Assembly: GCF_030269925.1 (NCBI RefSeq)
Contig: NC_085131.1
Span: 820,001 to 884,000, forward strand
Source: Bombyx mori
Lineage: Eukaryota; Arthropoda; Insecta; Lepidoptera; Bombycidae
Direction: 5' to 3'
Length of the DNA: 64,000 nt
The notes under the pieces were generated by a model. The model had not been told where the DNA came from. It saw only the letters and a list, made by a program, of their open reading frames with translations, and made no database searches. The position numbers and the translations under genes are program-made. The stretch's first letter is position 1. Each line of letters begins with the position of its first letter. Positions 10,909-21,913 of this stretch are shown here, piece after piece.

Positions 10909-11364
10909 TTTCACGAAGTGCTTACAGGATAATTTTGACAAGTCTCTTTTTGAGACTTTTTGAGAACTTTCATTAACAAAATTTTGATGATGAAAAATAG
11001 TGACAACATTATTTTAGCTTTACGAAATTTGAAACTGTTTTATTCTTCAAAAAATAATGTCTCTAAAGACATTTTATATTAAACAAGTATTCCTTTTATA
11101 CGTGTAATGTTTCAGTAGTATACTAAATTCTGTAACGAATCAAGTAAGCTAAATTAATAAAGAATGTTCTAGACGCATGAAGGTCATTCGGCATTACCTG
11201 TGGATTAGTACCGTGTAGCTTTTAACTACACACACAATATACTTAAAATATTACCTAGTCTTAGTGATATTGCATATACATACGTCTAAAACACACAGAC
11301 GATTTCGCTTGCAAAGCATTCTCGTTATTACTTCCTGACCTTCCTTTTTCAACGTGATGCCGCT

Positions 11365-11650
11365 TAATAAGCATCATCATCATCATCATAATCGGTTGCT
11401 CTTGGCAGAGCAGTCGTGGTCATATGGAATTCTTGCTCATTAAAGCCTTAATAGATGTTTTCCACAGTTTGCGAACCGAGGCCCGGCGCACACACTCGTT
11501 AAGTGGGGTTTCAGTAAGGTCTTTCACCTGATCAGTCCAACGCATGGGGATTCGTCCACGAGATCTCTTACCATTGACCCTACCCTGAACAACAAGTTTC
11601 TCGATAGACTCTGCTGGCCGACGCGAAACGTGTCCAAAATATAAAAGCAA
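11365..11650 (-). mobile_element. RTE/CR1-like LINE ORF C-terminus (family D)
   Basis: Minus-strand frame reads LYFGHVSRRP, then KRSRGRIPMRWTDQVKDL, then RKLWK: the usual C-terminal end of endonuclease-reverse transcriptase ORFs. The ATCATCATC run beside it is the element's 3' end. Confidence 0.8.
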
Positions 11651-12094
11651 GTGTTATGAAGCGGCAAATAATTTTTCGTCCAATTTGAATTCATTTGCCG
11701 ATGCCGTATGCACTCATCATAAATTTGACGGTATTTATAACACAGCTTGTTTACTTTCTACGAGTCATGTTCTTGAGAGTTAGTTCTTTGACTTTGATAC
11801 TTACGACGCAAATAGCTAACACGAGCCGTACACGCGTTACTAATTCGTGTGAACTAAATATAAACTGTAACCTACATTCGAGATTTGTTATTTATCATAA
11901 AATTAATAAATTCGTATATGACTAGTCTTGTTACAAAGCGCAGCGTAAAAGCGTACTTATGTATTATGGTCCTAACTTTTTACGTATTGTAGTAGATACA
12001 TACTATTAACAAAATATATTTACGTTTTTATTAATTTTTATTTGTATTTATTTCGTTTATTTTATAAGAATTCTTATGTGCTGATCGCGAAAAC

Positions 12095-12262
12095 TTCGGA
12101 GTGTTTAAAACATGTCCTTCTTCAAACGAGGCTTGTGGAGAGTGTTAAACGGTAGGCAGCGGTTTCGCTCTGCCCCTGGCATTGCTGAAATCCATGGGCG
12201 ACGATAACCACTCACCATAAGGTGGGCCGTATGCTCGTCTGCCTACAAGGGCAATAAAAAAA
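12095..12262 (+). mobile_element. CR1/Jockey-like LINE 3' end
   Basis: Encodes [16 protein letters not shown] C-terminus in + orientation, then the shared 3' UTR and GGGCAATAAAAAAA. Short 5'-truncated copy of the family at 7205. Confidence 0.85.
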
Positions 12263-12720
12263 ATGTCTAAAAGAAAATCAAAACAATTAGATTGAGGTGC
12301 TCAGACGCATGTCGTAGCTTGTGTTAATATCCGGAGATTAAATGAAGCCCGTTGCCAGAAGCTATTGCATAGAAGAACACGTGCCACTAGTCGGGGACAA
12401 CTAAATCCTTAAACCATCGGATACTTGTCACGATTCGTAAATAAATCGATAATAACATACGTAAATAAAACACATATTATACACGCGAACAACACATTTC
12501 AAAATGATAGTTATTGATCGATCGTAGTGTTATCTGTGATATCTATTGCACAGAATGTTGCAGCCGGTTGCGGTCGTCGGTCATATAAATATACAAAAAT
12601 TAATTACACTTGAATAATGTAATAGAAACGGATCATAAATTGAACTATAAAAATATTTATTCTGTTGATAATTTTTCAACGAGCTTCTTGGACGGAGAAA
12701 CAACAAATATTGCCTACGTT

Positions 12721-12966
12721 ACTGGTGGTAGGACCTCTTGTGAGTCCGCACGGGTAGGTACCACCGCCCTGTCTATTTCTGCCGTGAAGCAGTAATGCGT
12801 TTCGGTTTGAAGGGTGGGGTAGCCGTTGTAACTATACTGAGACCTTAGAACTTATATCTCAAGGTGGGTGGCGCATTTACGTTGTAGATGTCTATGGGCT
12901 TCAGTAACCACTTAACACCAGGTGGGCTGTGAGCTGGTCCAAAAATCTAAGCAATAAAAAAAAAAA
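12721..12966 (+). repeat. Bm1-type SINE, headless
   Basis: ACTGGTGGTAGGACCTCTTG to AAGCAATAAAAAAA, little diverged. Confidence 0.9.
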
Positions 12967-13228
12967 CACGTTAAAAACATCCTACGACCAAAGACTGCAT
13001 TTTTATTTTTTGTAAATACATATCTTCAATGTTCAGACACGCTTGCGTCACTTTCATAATTATACAGATTGATATCGTTATAAAAGCTATCGGCTTACTG
13101 GCTGCAAATCTCGTCACATAACAACATGATTACTATCGCGGGTTAAGCGTTTGCATGAAGGTGGATATTTGACAACCACGAACGTGAATGGTGCAGTGAA
13201 AGGTGATTAAAAACTTTTTGGTGAAAGA

Positions 13229-13301
13229 ATGTCCATCAGGGGTGTCCAGGACGGCTCCAGATCACCGTTGATCATCACCGATTCGTTCTTCGATGATGGC
13301 G
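13229..13301 (+). CDS. AMPD: Candidate alternative first coding exon of AMP deaminase copy 1
   Basis: ATG at 13229 opens 24 codons (MSIRGVQDGS, then SPLIITDSFFDDG) ending with one extra base before a strong donor, G|GTAAGT at 13302. That leaves phase 1, which joins exon 2 at 24271 in frame (GG plus GC gives Gly, then SESPTSAV). Exon 1 at 21841-21913 has the same phase and the same coding length of 73 nt. The start context AAAGAATGT is acceptable. Inference: an alternative promoter gives a second N-terminus. Only 24 codons long, so there is no domain evidence; transcript data are lacking. Confidence 0.6.
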
Positions 13302-13424
13302 GTAAGTCTATTGAAGACGAGTCTTCGGAAAAAAGCGTAATTTAACTTTAATTACATGCATTATGTTTACATGCAGTCTTCGTGTCGAGAGGTGAAAGTC
13401 TAAGGGCCTAAGGACTTTGGAAAC

Positions 13425-13832
13425 TACGGTTAATACGCGACATTTATCTTTGTAATCAAAAGTCCGTTTTATTTGGTATTAGTATCAATAATCCCACAAA
13501 CACAGCCCACTGAGTTTCTCGCCGGATCTTCTCAGTGGCTCGCGTTTCCGATCCGGTGGTAGATTCTGCGAAGCACGGCTCTTGCTAGGGTTAGTGTTAG
13601 CAACCACGCTAGGTTTGAGCCCCGTGTGCTCACCTACTTGTTAAGGTTACGCTGAAATGGTCTCTCAAAACCAAGACAAGTTTAAATAGGTTAAAAAAAT
13701 ATCAACAATTCGATGTTTTTAATTGAACTTTAATTATGTTTACCACATTTAAATGGCTGAAGAAGATTTTCTGTCATTATATGTTTTCCAAATTTTAAAC
13801 TTCAAATGGCTCTATGGTAAAGTTGCAATTTT
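13425..13832 (+). mobile_element. MITE family G, split by a family B fragment
   Basis: The left part (13425-13498, TTTTATTTGGTATTAGTATC) and right part (about 13695-13832, AACAATTCGATGTTTTTAATTG) match the continuous copy at 54630-54840. Family B sequence at 13502-13690 sits between them. Confidence 0.65.
13502..13690 (+). repeat. Family B LINE 3' UTR fragment
   Basis: CCCACTGAGTTTCTCGCCGG through GAGCCCCGTGTGCTCACC. Inserted within the MITE above. Confidence 0.75.
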
Positions 13833-13835
13833 TTT

Positions 13836-13895
13836 TAAAATTTTTTTATTGCTTAGATGGTTGGACGAGCTCGCAGCCCACCTAGTGTTAAGTGC
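13836..13895 (-). repeat. Bm1 3' end only
   Basis: Poly-T then ATTGCTTAGATGGTTGGACG; about 60 bp, then unrelated sequence. Severely 5'-truncated copy. Confidence 0.75.
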
Positions 13896-14042
13896 TGTAT
13901 ACGAAACGAAAAATTATATTAGATTGTGTTCCCGTGCTTCTTATGCGTTTTTAAACATCTTTCATGTAATTATTTGTTGGTATTACCTTAATCTGTATAT
14001 TTGTAGTTCCTTTCTTGCAATTTGTAAGTTGACGCACGTGAC

Positions 14043-14440
14043 AACCTGATGATGAAGGGTCACCGCCGCTCATGGTCATCGGCGATGAGAACCGAGGACT
14101 CTTTTAAAAACTCGTTTGAAGAAAGGAAATGTCCTAGCGTCTACAGCGTGAAGGGAAGTTCATTCAAGTTTTTCACAGCACCCCCTATGGAAATACGTAT
14201 TTACAACACAAATGTTGATGACATGATGATGGTCACCGTCGCTCACGGTCATCGGCGATGAAAACCGAGCATTCTTTAAAACCTCGTTTGAACAAAGGAA
14301 ATGTCCTAGCGTCTACAGCGTGAAGGGAAGTTCATTCAAGTTTTTCACATGGGAATACGTAATTACAATACACAGAAAGAAGAACACTGAAGTATCTCTG
14401 TAATTCCTGAGGTTCCAAACGATACATGAAACTGTATGAG
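14043..14440 (-). repeat. LINE-derived sequence with a ~170 bp tandem duplication
   Basis: Two direct copies, about 14043-14205 and 14215-14352, share CTCATGGTCATCGGCGATGA, GAAAGGAAATGTCCTAGCG and GTGAAGGGAAGTTCATTCAAG with few differences. They are diverged relatives of the 3' end of the CR1/Jockey-like family (minus orientation). Confidence 0.65.
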
Positions 14441-14577
14441 CGTATTTTAACTTTTCTGTTCACACCCATTTTCGGATCTCTAACTGATTGTTATCGTTGG
14501 AGACTGGGAACATCAGATATCAGAATAAATGCAAGCAGCAAAACGTATTGGATTTTTTTTGTTCTACCTCGAAGCAG

Positions 14578-14740
14578 CGGTTTGAAGGGTGGGGCAGCCG
14601 TCGTAACTATACTTGAGACCTTAGAACTTACATCTCAAGGTGGTTGGCGCATTGTATATGTCTATGGGCTACAGTAACCACTTAACATCAGGTGGGCTGA
14701 TAGATCGTCCACCCATCCAAGCAATAAAAAAAAAAAACTT
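14578..14740 (+). repeat. Bm1-type SINE, 3' half
   Basis: Begins at CGGTTTGAAGGGTGGGGCAG and ends at AAGCAATAAAAAAA. Confidence 0.85.
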
Positions 14741-14870
14741 CTACTTGTATTACAATATTTGCACAATATTACTATTTCTGTTACATTTCGTATTGCTGCC
14801 ACAGTCACATTTTTGGAAAATGCAAAAAACCATTAAATTTATTGAAGTCAATTTGAGAACATAAAATACA

Positions 14871-14877
14871 AAAAAAA
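14871..14877 (-). terminator. RNA polymerase III terminator of tRNA-Tyr
   Basis: Seven A on the + strand, read as T7 on the minus strand, one base past the tRNA 3' end. A T run of four or more is the usual Pol III stop. Confidence 0.75.
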
Positions 14878-14878
14878 C

Positions 14879-14973
14879 TCCTTCGAGCCGGATTTGAACC
14901 AGCGACCTATGGATGTCAGCAATCTGTTTTATACCTCTACAGTCCACCGCTCTACCAACTGAGCTATCGAAGG
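14879..14973 (-). tRNA. tRNA-Tyr (GTA) with a 22-nt intron
   Basis: Minus strand, 95 nt: perfect 7-bp acceptor stem (CCTTCGA with TCGAAGG), D-arm GCTC AGTTGGTA GAGC, anticodon stem GTGGA with TCCAT, anticodon GTA, T-arm GCTGG TTCAAAT CCGGC, discriminator A. A 22-nt intron (14915-14936 on the + strand) follows base 37, the canonical place; removing it leaves 73 nt. A-box TAGCTCAGTTGG and B-box GGTTCAAATCC are intact. Eukaryotic tRNA-Tyr genes normally carry an intron here. It lies antisense between the two alternative AMP deaminase first exons. Confidence 0.95.
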
Positions 14974-15302
14974 CACATATGAAGTGGTGAAATTTAAGAG
15001 CACATTCGTTTTGAAGTGAAAAACATAATAATTAAGATTTATTGAATTTTCATCATTTTCACAATCACTATATATTTGGAGAGCGGTGGTAATCTTCAAC
15101 ACTATTTCTCTAACACCTACATTCGCACTGCGTATTATTAAGACGTTCTGGATTCAAACTTCAAACTGACGCGACGACCCAAGTATACGTCATCGTTGTC
15201 AAATAGCACTGAATATGATTCTAGAATAATCGTCCCGACACGTGGGGCTTTTGAACTTTGGTAGAGATAATAATATGTTTTTTTTTAAACTTAAAATACT
15301 TG

Positions 15303-15710
15303 TAAATATTAATACGTGAAGCAAGAAGTTTGTACCGAAAATTGCACGGGCGGAGAAGTATGAAATTTCCCACGCTTATAGAGAATATAGAGAAGGAGTG
15401 CAGAATGTTAATTTGTTTTTTGAATTATGCATAAATAATACACACACTACCATGTATTTAACACACACACGAATGCATACTATTTCTTTATTGTCAAACT
15501 TTTCTTATTGCTTATAATCTGTGGTCTAATTGAGAATAGATTAAAATATATTGTTTGTCTTTATTAATATTAACATTTGTCTAAAGTGTAGTCTTGGCGA
15601 AATCTGTTGTTGTAGAAGCATAATAGTCTTTGACAATAGAATCATAACAGTGTAAAAACTTTTAATTACAATTAATTTTAGTCGAATTTCGACTACTGCG
15701 GGACCACTAG
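15303..15710 (+). mobile_element. Non-autonomous Helitron
   Basis: Same family as 56860-57271. The 5' part contains ATTAATACGTGAAGCAAGAAG. The 3' end has the hairpin TAGTCGAATTTCGACTA about ten bases before a terminal CTAG (15707-15710) followed by T, the Helitron arrangement. No ORF. Confidence 0.7.
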
Positions 15711-16212
15711 TACTTGTAAATACAATACAATAATAACGTATAAATGTGTACGAGTAAGTAGACATACTTACAAATTGCACACGGTATTGTTAATAAACAG
15801 TACTTACAGTACTCACCCTTTGAGCGCGAACCGTCGATATATCGACTCTCAATTAATGCGTGTAAAGTGCGGAGCGTCGGAATACCGACTATATCCGCAG
15901 TTTTATTATAGGTCTTACGTGGTTATAGGTTACGGGTCGACGTGTCTTAGCGCGCGCATGTATAACGTTTTTAATAAGTTATTAAAATTCATAAATAACC
16001 ATCTAAAATTATTTTGATTTAGCATTACATTTTTTTTAAGATACAGTGTTTTATACGGTAATTTTTTCAAAAATCTTTTAGCAATTTTTGCAAAATATGT
16101 GAAAATAAGCTCAGCACTAAAAGGGTTAAGATGTTAAAGGCTACCCACACACGTGCAGCAAGCCGTGTACGGTCAGAATATTATGGATAAGCACGGCTTA
16201 TTATTCTTAGTG

Positions 16213-16334
16213 CTTATTTACGGTAGGCAGCGGCTTGGCTCTGCCCCTGGTATTGCTGAAGTCCATGGACGACGGTAACCACTCACCATCAGGTGGGCCG
16301 TGTGCTCGTCTGCCTACAAGGGCAATATAAAAAA
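16213..16334 (+). mobile_element. CR1/Jockey-like LINE 3' end
   Basis: GGTAGGCAGCGGCTTGGCTC to GGGCAATATAAAAAAA. About 120 bp, 5'-truncated. Confidence 0.8.
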
Positions 16335-16377
16335 AGCGCGATATTTGTATCAAAATAAATACAAAAATAATAGGTAT

Positions 16378-16607
16378 TGGTTAGACTTGTGAACGAGTTA
16401 AAGGCTCGCCTGGTGCTCCGTGGTCACCGGAGCCAATACACATCATTACGAGAATATCTCACATAACCTTGAGTCTCAACTGCATAGCTTAACGCGGCTT
16501 AACGAGTTCCATAGTTCGGAACATAATGCGTTACTGCTTTGCGGCAGAATAGGGTGGGTGGAACTTACCCGTGCGTATCTCACAAGAAGACCTACAAACC
16601 AATTAGT
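16378..16607 (-). repeat. Degenerate Bm1-type SINE
   Basis: Recognisable blocks CATAATGCGTTACTGCTTTGC and TACCCGTGCGTATCTCACAAG; strongly diverged elsewhere. Confidence 0.7.
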
Positions 16608-16809
16608 AATTATTTACGTATATTGTAAATGTTGTATTTTCTCCTATACTACGATGTTTTGATTGTCATCAATAGTGCTTCTCTGCGGGCGGCCTTAGTT
16701 AATACAACCGTTCCATGACACGGATTAAGTAAATTGATATTAATAAATCAATACGCTAATTATGTTTCGACTTGAAACACGTTTATAGTCACATTGTTTA
16801 CACTTGAGC

Positions 16810-16960
16810 TTCTAGCGATTCGATGCGGAGAACGAACGAGGGGCGCTGGAAAACACAAAAACAATATGGGGTCAGTCAGTGTACGGCCGCGAGTGCGATC
16901 GACGCCACGCGCATTTTTCGCATCGGCAGCCATCGGTACAAGTTCGCGACGCCATTAAAA
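16810..16960 (+). promoter_or_regulatory. CpG-rich patch, possible promoter or 5' exon
   Basis: Within very AT-rich surroundings this stretch is dense in CpG (GTACGGCCGCGAGTGCGATC and similar) and contains the initiator-like TCAGTCAGTG. No coding start or convincing donor was found. It may be a promoter between the two alternative first exons. Composition is the only evidence. Confidence 0.25.
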
Positions 16961-16999
16961 AATGGCGTAATTAAATTACGAATTGGCATTACTTAAAAT

Positions 17000-19320
17000 A
17001 TTAATTACGTGTACATAAGGATCGTTTGTAAGGATATATAAATTTATAGTGCATATTAAAATGACGGTTTGTCTAGATTCGTTTTTACATTCGAAGTGAC
17101 GCGTTACTATTAAGTTTAACTGCACAGCTGTTTCGGAATGTTTTCATGTTCAATCACCGAAAGAATTAATTCACTTTTAGTTTAATTTCTTGAATACGTT
17201 AAAAATCTTACTCCAATGAATTTTGTAACTAAATAGGATTTTAAATAGGAATCTCTTTTGACATGTTTTTCTGAAATAATTCGTTATTTGTGAAAGTGAG
17301 CCTACCTTGAGAACATTAAATTAACTGAAGGAACATATCTCGTGATAGTGTAAAGCTGGCTTCTAATTAATGTACACGTTATTTTATTTTTGACATTTTC
17401 CTCTAACCTAAATACTATACTGAGGTTAAAATTAAGATTATTCATAAACTTAGTATTCAAATATAAAAAATGAGCACCAAAAACTTTAGGCCTAAATTTA
17501 GAAATTTATTCTTATTTTAAAATCTGCCGGTAGCATGAGGTCAAGATTCTTTCCGAGAGGAATATAATAATAATACGAATAATTGAATATTTTTTCACCG
17601 GTCTTGTTTTGGAATCTCTGTTCAACATAAACTTTTCTCACTATAGGTATCTTAACTCTCTGAGAGTTCCTCCTGCGAGAAAATTAAACTGTCCCACTTG
17701 CAAAATGCACTGCGTGACATACGATACACTGTTAATATCGACAACTTGATATAAGAGCAAAAACGAGTATCCATAAAAAAAGTAGCCGAATCCATTGTCT
17801 GTCCGAACCGAGTGAAACTGTTCCCCTACTCAAAGTAAAACCGGAAACTAATTATAGTCAAAACGTGTATCTCGAGATGTAAATGAGCTTAGACGAGTTT
17901 GTGTTGAACCAGAATTGATATAGTTCAAATTCAACAATGAAAGCATGACCACGTATGACGTCGTAACTTGTCGATCAAAAAAATTTGGGAGCCTCTGGCG
18001 TAGCTCTCAGTTCTTGATAACGCTATTTCTTTTAGAGAATTCGATGTATCATCACATTGTATTGAAAATTCCTAAGCACTCGCCGCGCCGGTCAGCGGTG
18101 TTGTGCGAATCTCCCGTACAAGTTTAGGTTTTAAGCAGATCGTGTTTTTATCTATTTCTTAATTGACTAATTATTTAAAAAAAATGTAAATTCTACACGA
18201 ACAAGCATACTGTTGGACTTGACCAACGAGTAGTCTGCTATTGACATGAATGGTGATTTTATTTCAATCAGTTAATATTTTTCTTGTCTGCATCAGATTC
18301 TTAATTTTTTTTGCAAACAATCTCTGTGAAGATAGAGGAGTCCCCGTCATCATTTTATTATTAGCAACGTGAAAGCCCTGCAATTTTCAAACAACCTTTC
18401 GATGTCAAATAATGCTGTAATATTAACTTACAAAATAGTCTTCCATTATCAGAAATAATCAATTGAATTAAGTAAAATCAAAAATAGGGCTTACCAATCA
18501 CATTCAAAAATTGAATAGTTTCTCTCTAAAGTGAAATTTGCGACATTCAACTAATCTGTGATTAACTAACAATAAAATACGATATACGTTTGGCTTTTCG
18601 GAAGGTTTAATTTACCACAAAACTCAAAACACAGTGCTCTATGACAAAACAATCTAAGCACCGTTTACATTAACCAAAATGACCAATCAAAAACATGCTT
18701 TATGTCATTGAGGCAAAAGACGAAATACCCTTACCATTTAAATGTCACATAAGTTTCATTAAATACGTTCAGCGCCAACGATGTCTAGACGTTATCGATC
18801 AGGTATCATTGGAATTCTCCAAAGTTAGGCTAAAGTTACATCGCACCATTCGCGCTAAAACATGCTAAATGCGCTGGTATGGACATGGCAACCGTGCCTC
18901 CCTAACCCTTGACGCACAGATAACCCCCTGTGATCTGTGCCTTGACGTTACGTCAAAGGGTCATTTTGACAACTACCTTATTCTATAAAGAAATGCAGAA
19001 GTGCCTCACAGAAGTGAACGCTAAATTTCGGTTACCAAAACACAAGCTACTAACATTCTAACAAAATATAAATTATGCTATTTATTTTTGATAATTGACC
19101 CGGTTTTTTAATATGTATAATCGGCATCCGTTTTATAGCACATAAAAACGGTCTGTATCTGATCTAGCTATCTCACATGCTGTGGATAGAATTAACTGAG
19201 TGTGTGAATAGTGTAGCTGTATGATTTTTAACTTCAAGTTACGAAACTATGCGATTGTCTGAAAAACAGAAGGCATACTGTTCATGGGTCGATTTATAGG
19301 GGCTTTTGCGGTAGCTTTGT
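17000..19320. other. No gene seen
   Basis: AT-rich unique-looking sequence, intronic if the 13229 exon is used. A short hairpin, CACAGAT with ATCTGTG, lies near 18915-18940. Nothing else stood out. Confidence 0.5.
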
Positions 19321-19324
19321 ATAT

Positions 19325-19400
19325 ATAGCTAGTATATACAAATTTGAGTTAACTTTTACGCTATCGAGAACGTTAAAAAACCTGAAGCACACAGACCATT
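19325..19400 (+). mobile_element. Half copy of the TGTACA-type MITE
   Basis: ATACAAATTTGAGTTAACTT and CGCTATCGAGAACGTTAAAA match the right arm of the element at 5873-6082. The left arm is missing. Confidence 0.65.
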
Positions 19401-19915
19401 CAAACGAGATATACTTTCTCTCTTAGTTCTTACATATATTACATACTTCGTCCACACGAGAATGCTCCAGCAGTCGAATGTGTGACGTACACCGAACATA
19501 CACCTGTAATCTAAATGGTATATGTATATTATATAATGTATTATTTTATTTATATCAAAATACAGTTTAGCTTAGTAAAACTATAGCACAAATTGAGTTA
19601 CTCTTATAAAGAGAAACAACATTTAAAGCTATTGCTTCACCACTGTTTTTATATTTTAGTATTTCAAAAATACTTTATATTTCTAATGTTCTAATGTTTC
19701 AATATTCGAAAATCTATTTATGTCATCTTTATAACACATTAACCTCTTTTAAGATTAATCGTATAGAGGTTACATGTATAAAAAAATAATTAATTGGAAA
19801 ATCACACACGGTCATCCGACCCCAAATTAGGATTCCCTGTGTCACGAGTACCAGAGACTGACATACATACTTAAATACGTTTAAACATAGATGTATATAA
19901 TAACATAATATATAA

Positions 19916-20273
19916 CTAGCCTTACCGGTCCGCTTCGCTGGGCATTTAAAATTAACATTATCATTTCTCACCCCCACAAGGATACTTCCTTATCACTTTT
20001 TATTATTATTCTCATTATCCTCTCGCAGGTCTGCTGGAAGAGATTTCTCAAAGAAATAAGCAGTGCCTTTGTACATAATTTTCCTATTACTCTGTACTGT
20101 GTCTTCCCCCGCAACTAGTGTATTGAGTCCAACACTCATATAAATATTAGCCTATCCATTAAGTACATGTATTTTCTACATGGATACCAAGTTTCAAGTC
20201 AATCGGATGCATGGTTCAGTAGTTATACCGGAACATTCGTAAAAACCACTGTAGATTTATATATTAGTATAGA
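19916..20273 (-). mobile_element. Non-autonomous Helitron
   Basis: Reversed: starts TCTATACTAATATATAAATC and ends GGACCGGTAAGGCTAG. The first 13 bases match the Helitron at 23352, and the CTAG terminus is as expected. No target duplication, as is normal for Helitrons. Confidence 0.7.
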
Positions 20274-20292
20274 AGTATAGATAAATAATTTT

Positions 20293-20534
20293 TACTGGTG
20301 GTAGGACCTCTTGTGAGTCCGCACGGGTGGGTACCACCGCCCCGCCTGTTTCTGCCGTGATGCAGTGATGCGTTTCGGTTTGAAGGGTGGGGCAGCCGTT
20401 GTGACTATACTGAGACCTTAGAACTATACCTCAAGGTGTGTGGCGCATTTACGTTGTAGATGTCTATGGGCTCCAGTAACCACTTAACACCAGGTGGGCT
20501 GTGAGCTCGTCCACACACCTAAGCAATAAAAAAA
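20293..20534 (+). repeat. Bm1-type SINE, headless
   Basis: TACTGGTGGTAGGACCTCTTG to CTAAGCAATAAAAAA. Sits inside the interrupted SINE above. Confidence 0.88.
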
Positions 20535-21199
20535 AAAAACAGTCGGCAAAAAACAAACAAATTTTTTTACATGAATTTTTGCCCGATGTGGGAATCGAAT
20601 ACACGACCCTCGTCGCGTCAGAGTCGCTGACTACCGCACAACCGAGTCAGTCGAGATCATATTCGTTGAAGACACATTCTTCGTCTGCCAACTCAAGGTT
20701 TGTTTGTTTGAAGACATTTCATTGGCACTAGCAGACTAGCTCAGGGTGCGCTGTCCCTAACCCATTACCAGTGTCCTTAGACATAACCAGTCTGATAATT
20801 ACGATGACGTCACTTGCTTAGTCGTTCCTTTGTGGCCATTGTTTGCCATCCAAATAAGCGGCTGTGAGGTCGAACGCCCACCATGTTTACTGTTGCTAAC
20901 TACATAGTGTCTACTTCAAGCATCGTTAATTTTCTAACATACGATGCGCGCTTCAATCGATATCCTGTATTGTTTTCTATTTGAATGGTTTTGTATTTGA
21001 GGTCAGCTTTCACAATTATGAGATTCCGTGTTTTGAGGTTCGCTTGTCATCGCCAATACCATGAGTAAATTTCAATGTTTGATCTTCTGGTAATTAAATA
21101 ACTAAAAGTATAGTTTTACGGTTTAATTTTGCGTTATTTTTATTGTCATTTTGTTATTTAAGTTTCAAATGTGACCACGAAAACAATTTTTTTTTTACC

Positions 21200-21385
21200 T
21201 ATACCTATCACCTCGAGTGTTTACGCCACCTTCACCGAGCGTGTAGGTACGCTCACGGGGCTCTAACCTGGTAAAGCTGCTAACAAAAGCCCTAGCAAGA
21301 GCAGTGCTTCGCAGAATCTACCGCCGGATCTGAAATGCGACCACTAAGAAGATCCGGTGAGAAACTCAGTAGTCTGTGTCTGAGG
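21200..21385 (-). repeat. Family B LINE 3' UTR fragment
   Basis: Reversed blocks GCTTCGCAGAATCTACCGCC and AAGATCCGGTGAGAAACTCAG. Confidence 0.75.
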
Positions 21386-21790
21386 TTTGACGAGAACTGT
21401 TAAGTATTTCAGGGGTAATGACAATAAAAAATTAAATCGTAAAAGCGCTTTTAGTTATCTGTACGATTCGCGAATACCATAGAAAAGACGATGATAACTT
21501 TCAAATTTGTTGTTTACGATGAAAATTAGATTACTTTATTTACTTACTTACTGCTTCGGTTGATACGATATGAAATAATAGAAATATAGCTAAAAAAAAA
21601 ACGATAGAAAATTACGAACATGATAATATTTTAAGCCAATTCTATTACAATATATGCTACAGTTCTCAACGCAACTAATGAATTATTACATCAGCAATAT
21701 TCGCTCTATGATAACCCCCCAGGAGAGACCGATACACTGTGCTCGATACAATCAAACAACAGTTTCGCTTGAAACAATAAACACGCGTGA

Positions 21791-21816
21791 ATATATTTAA
21801 GTACCGTTGTCTCAGT
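21791..21816 (+). promoter_or_regulatory. Possible core promoter for exon 1 of AMP deaminase copy 1
   Basis: A TATA-like ATATATTTA at 21791-21799 lies about 20 bp before TCAGT (21812-21816), the arthropod initiator consensus. Transcription from there would leave a 5' UTR of under 30 nt before the ATG at 21841. Spacing is reasonable, but such matches are common in AT-rich DNA. Confidence 0.3.
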
Positions 21817-21840
21817 GAAAGTGTCGAGAAGAAGAATAAA

Positions 21841-21913
21841 ATGTACAGTTTCGATAAAGATCTGTGGCACGTGAGGACCCCGGAGGCGCCGCAGGACAAT
21901 ACGGAAACGAGAC
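21841..21913 (+). CDS. AMPD: AMPD copy 1 exon 1
   Basis: Encodes [18 protein letters not shown] and a few more residues, ending phase 1 at donor GAGAC|GTAATT. The ATG follows AAGAATAAA. The frame is open further upstream, but the short 5' UTR model fits the initiator at 21812. Confidence 0.65.

Larger units (their letters stand above)
19775..20662 (-). repeat. tRNA-derived SINE (second family) interrupted twice
   Basis: Outer parts match the uninterrupted copy at 59941-60175: tail 19775-19915 (TTAGGATTCCCTGTGTCACG, ACCAGAGACTGAC), middle piece near 20274-20290 (ATAAATAAT), and tRNA-like head 20546-20662 (GGGAATCGAATACACGACCC, a reversed B-box region). A Helitron (19916-20273) and a Bm1 (20293-20534) are inserted. 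Confidence 0.6.

Noticed and set aside
11378..11395. Repeated ATC runs as a CRISPR-like or regulatory array
   Set aside because: Simple microsatellite at LINE 3' ends (also near 22780, 32749 and 62940); no spacer structure, and the genome is eukaryotic.
20570..20662. A second tRNA gene
   Set aside because: B-box-like sequence is present but no acceptor stem or cloverleaf forms; it is the head of a tRNA-derived SINE, as at 60108-60175.
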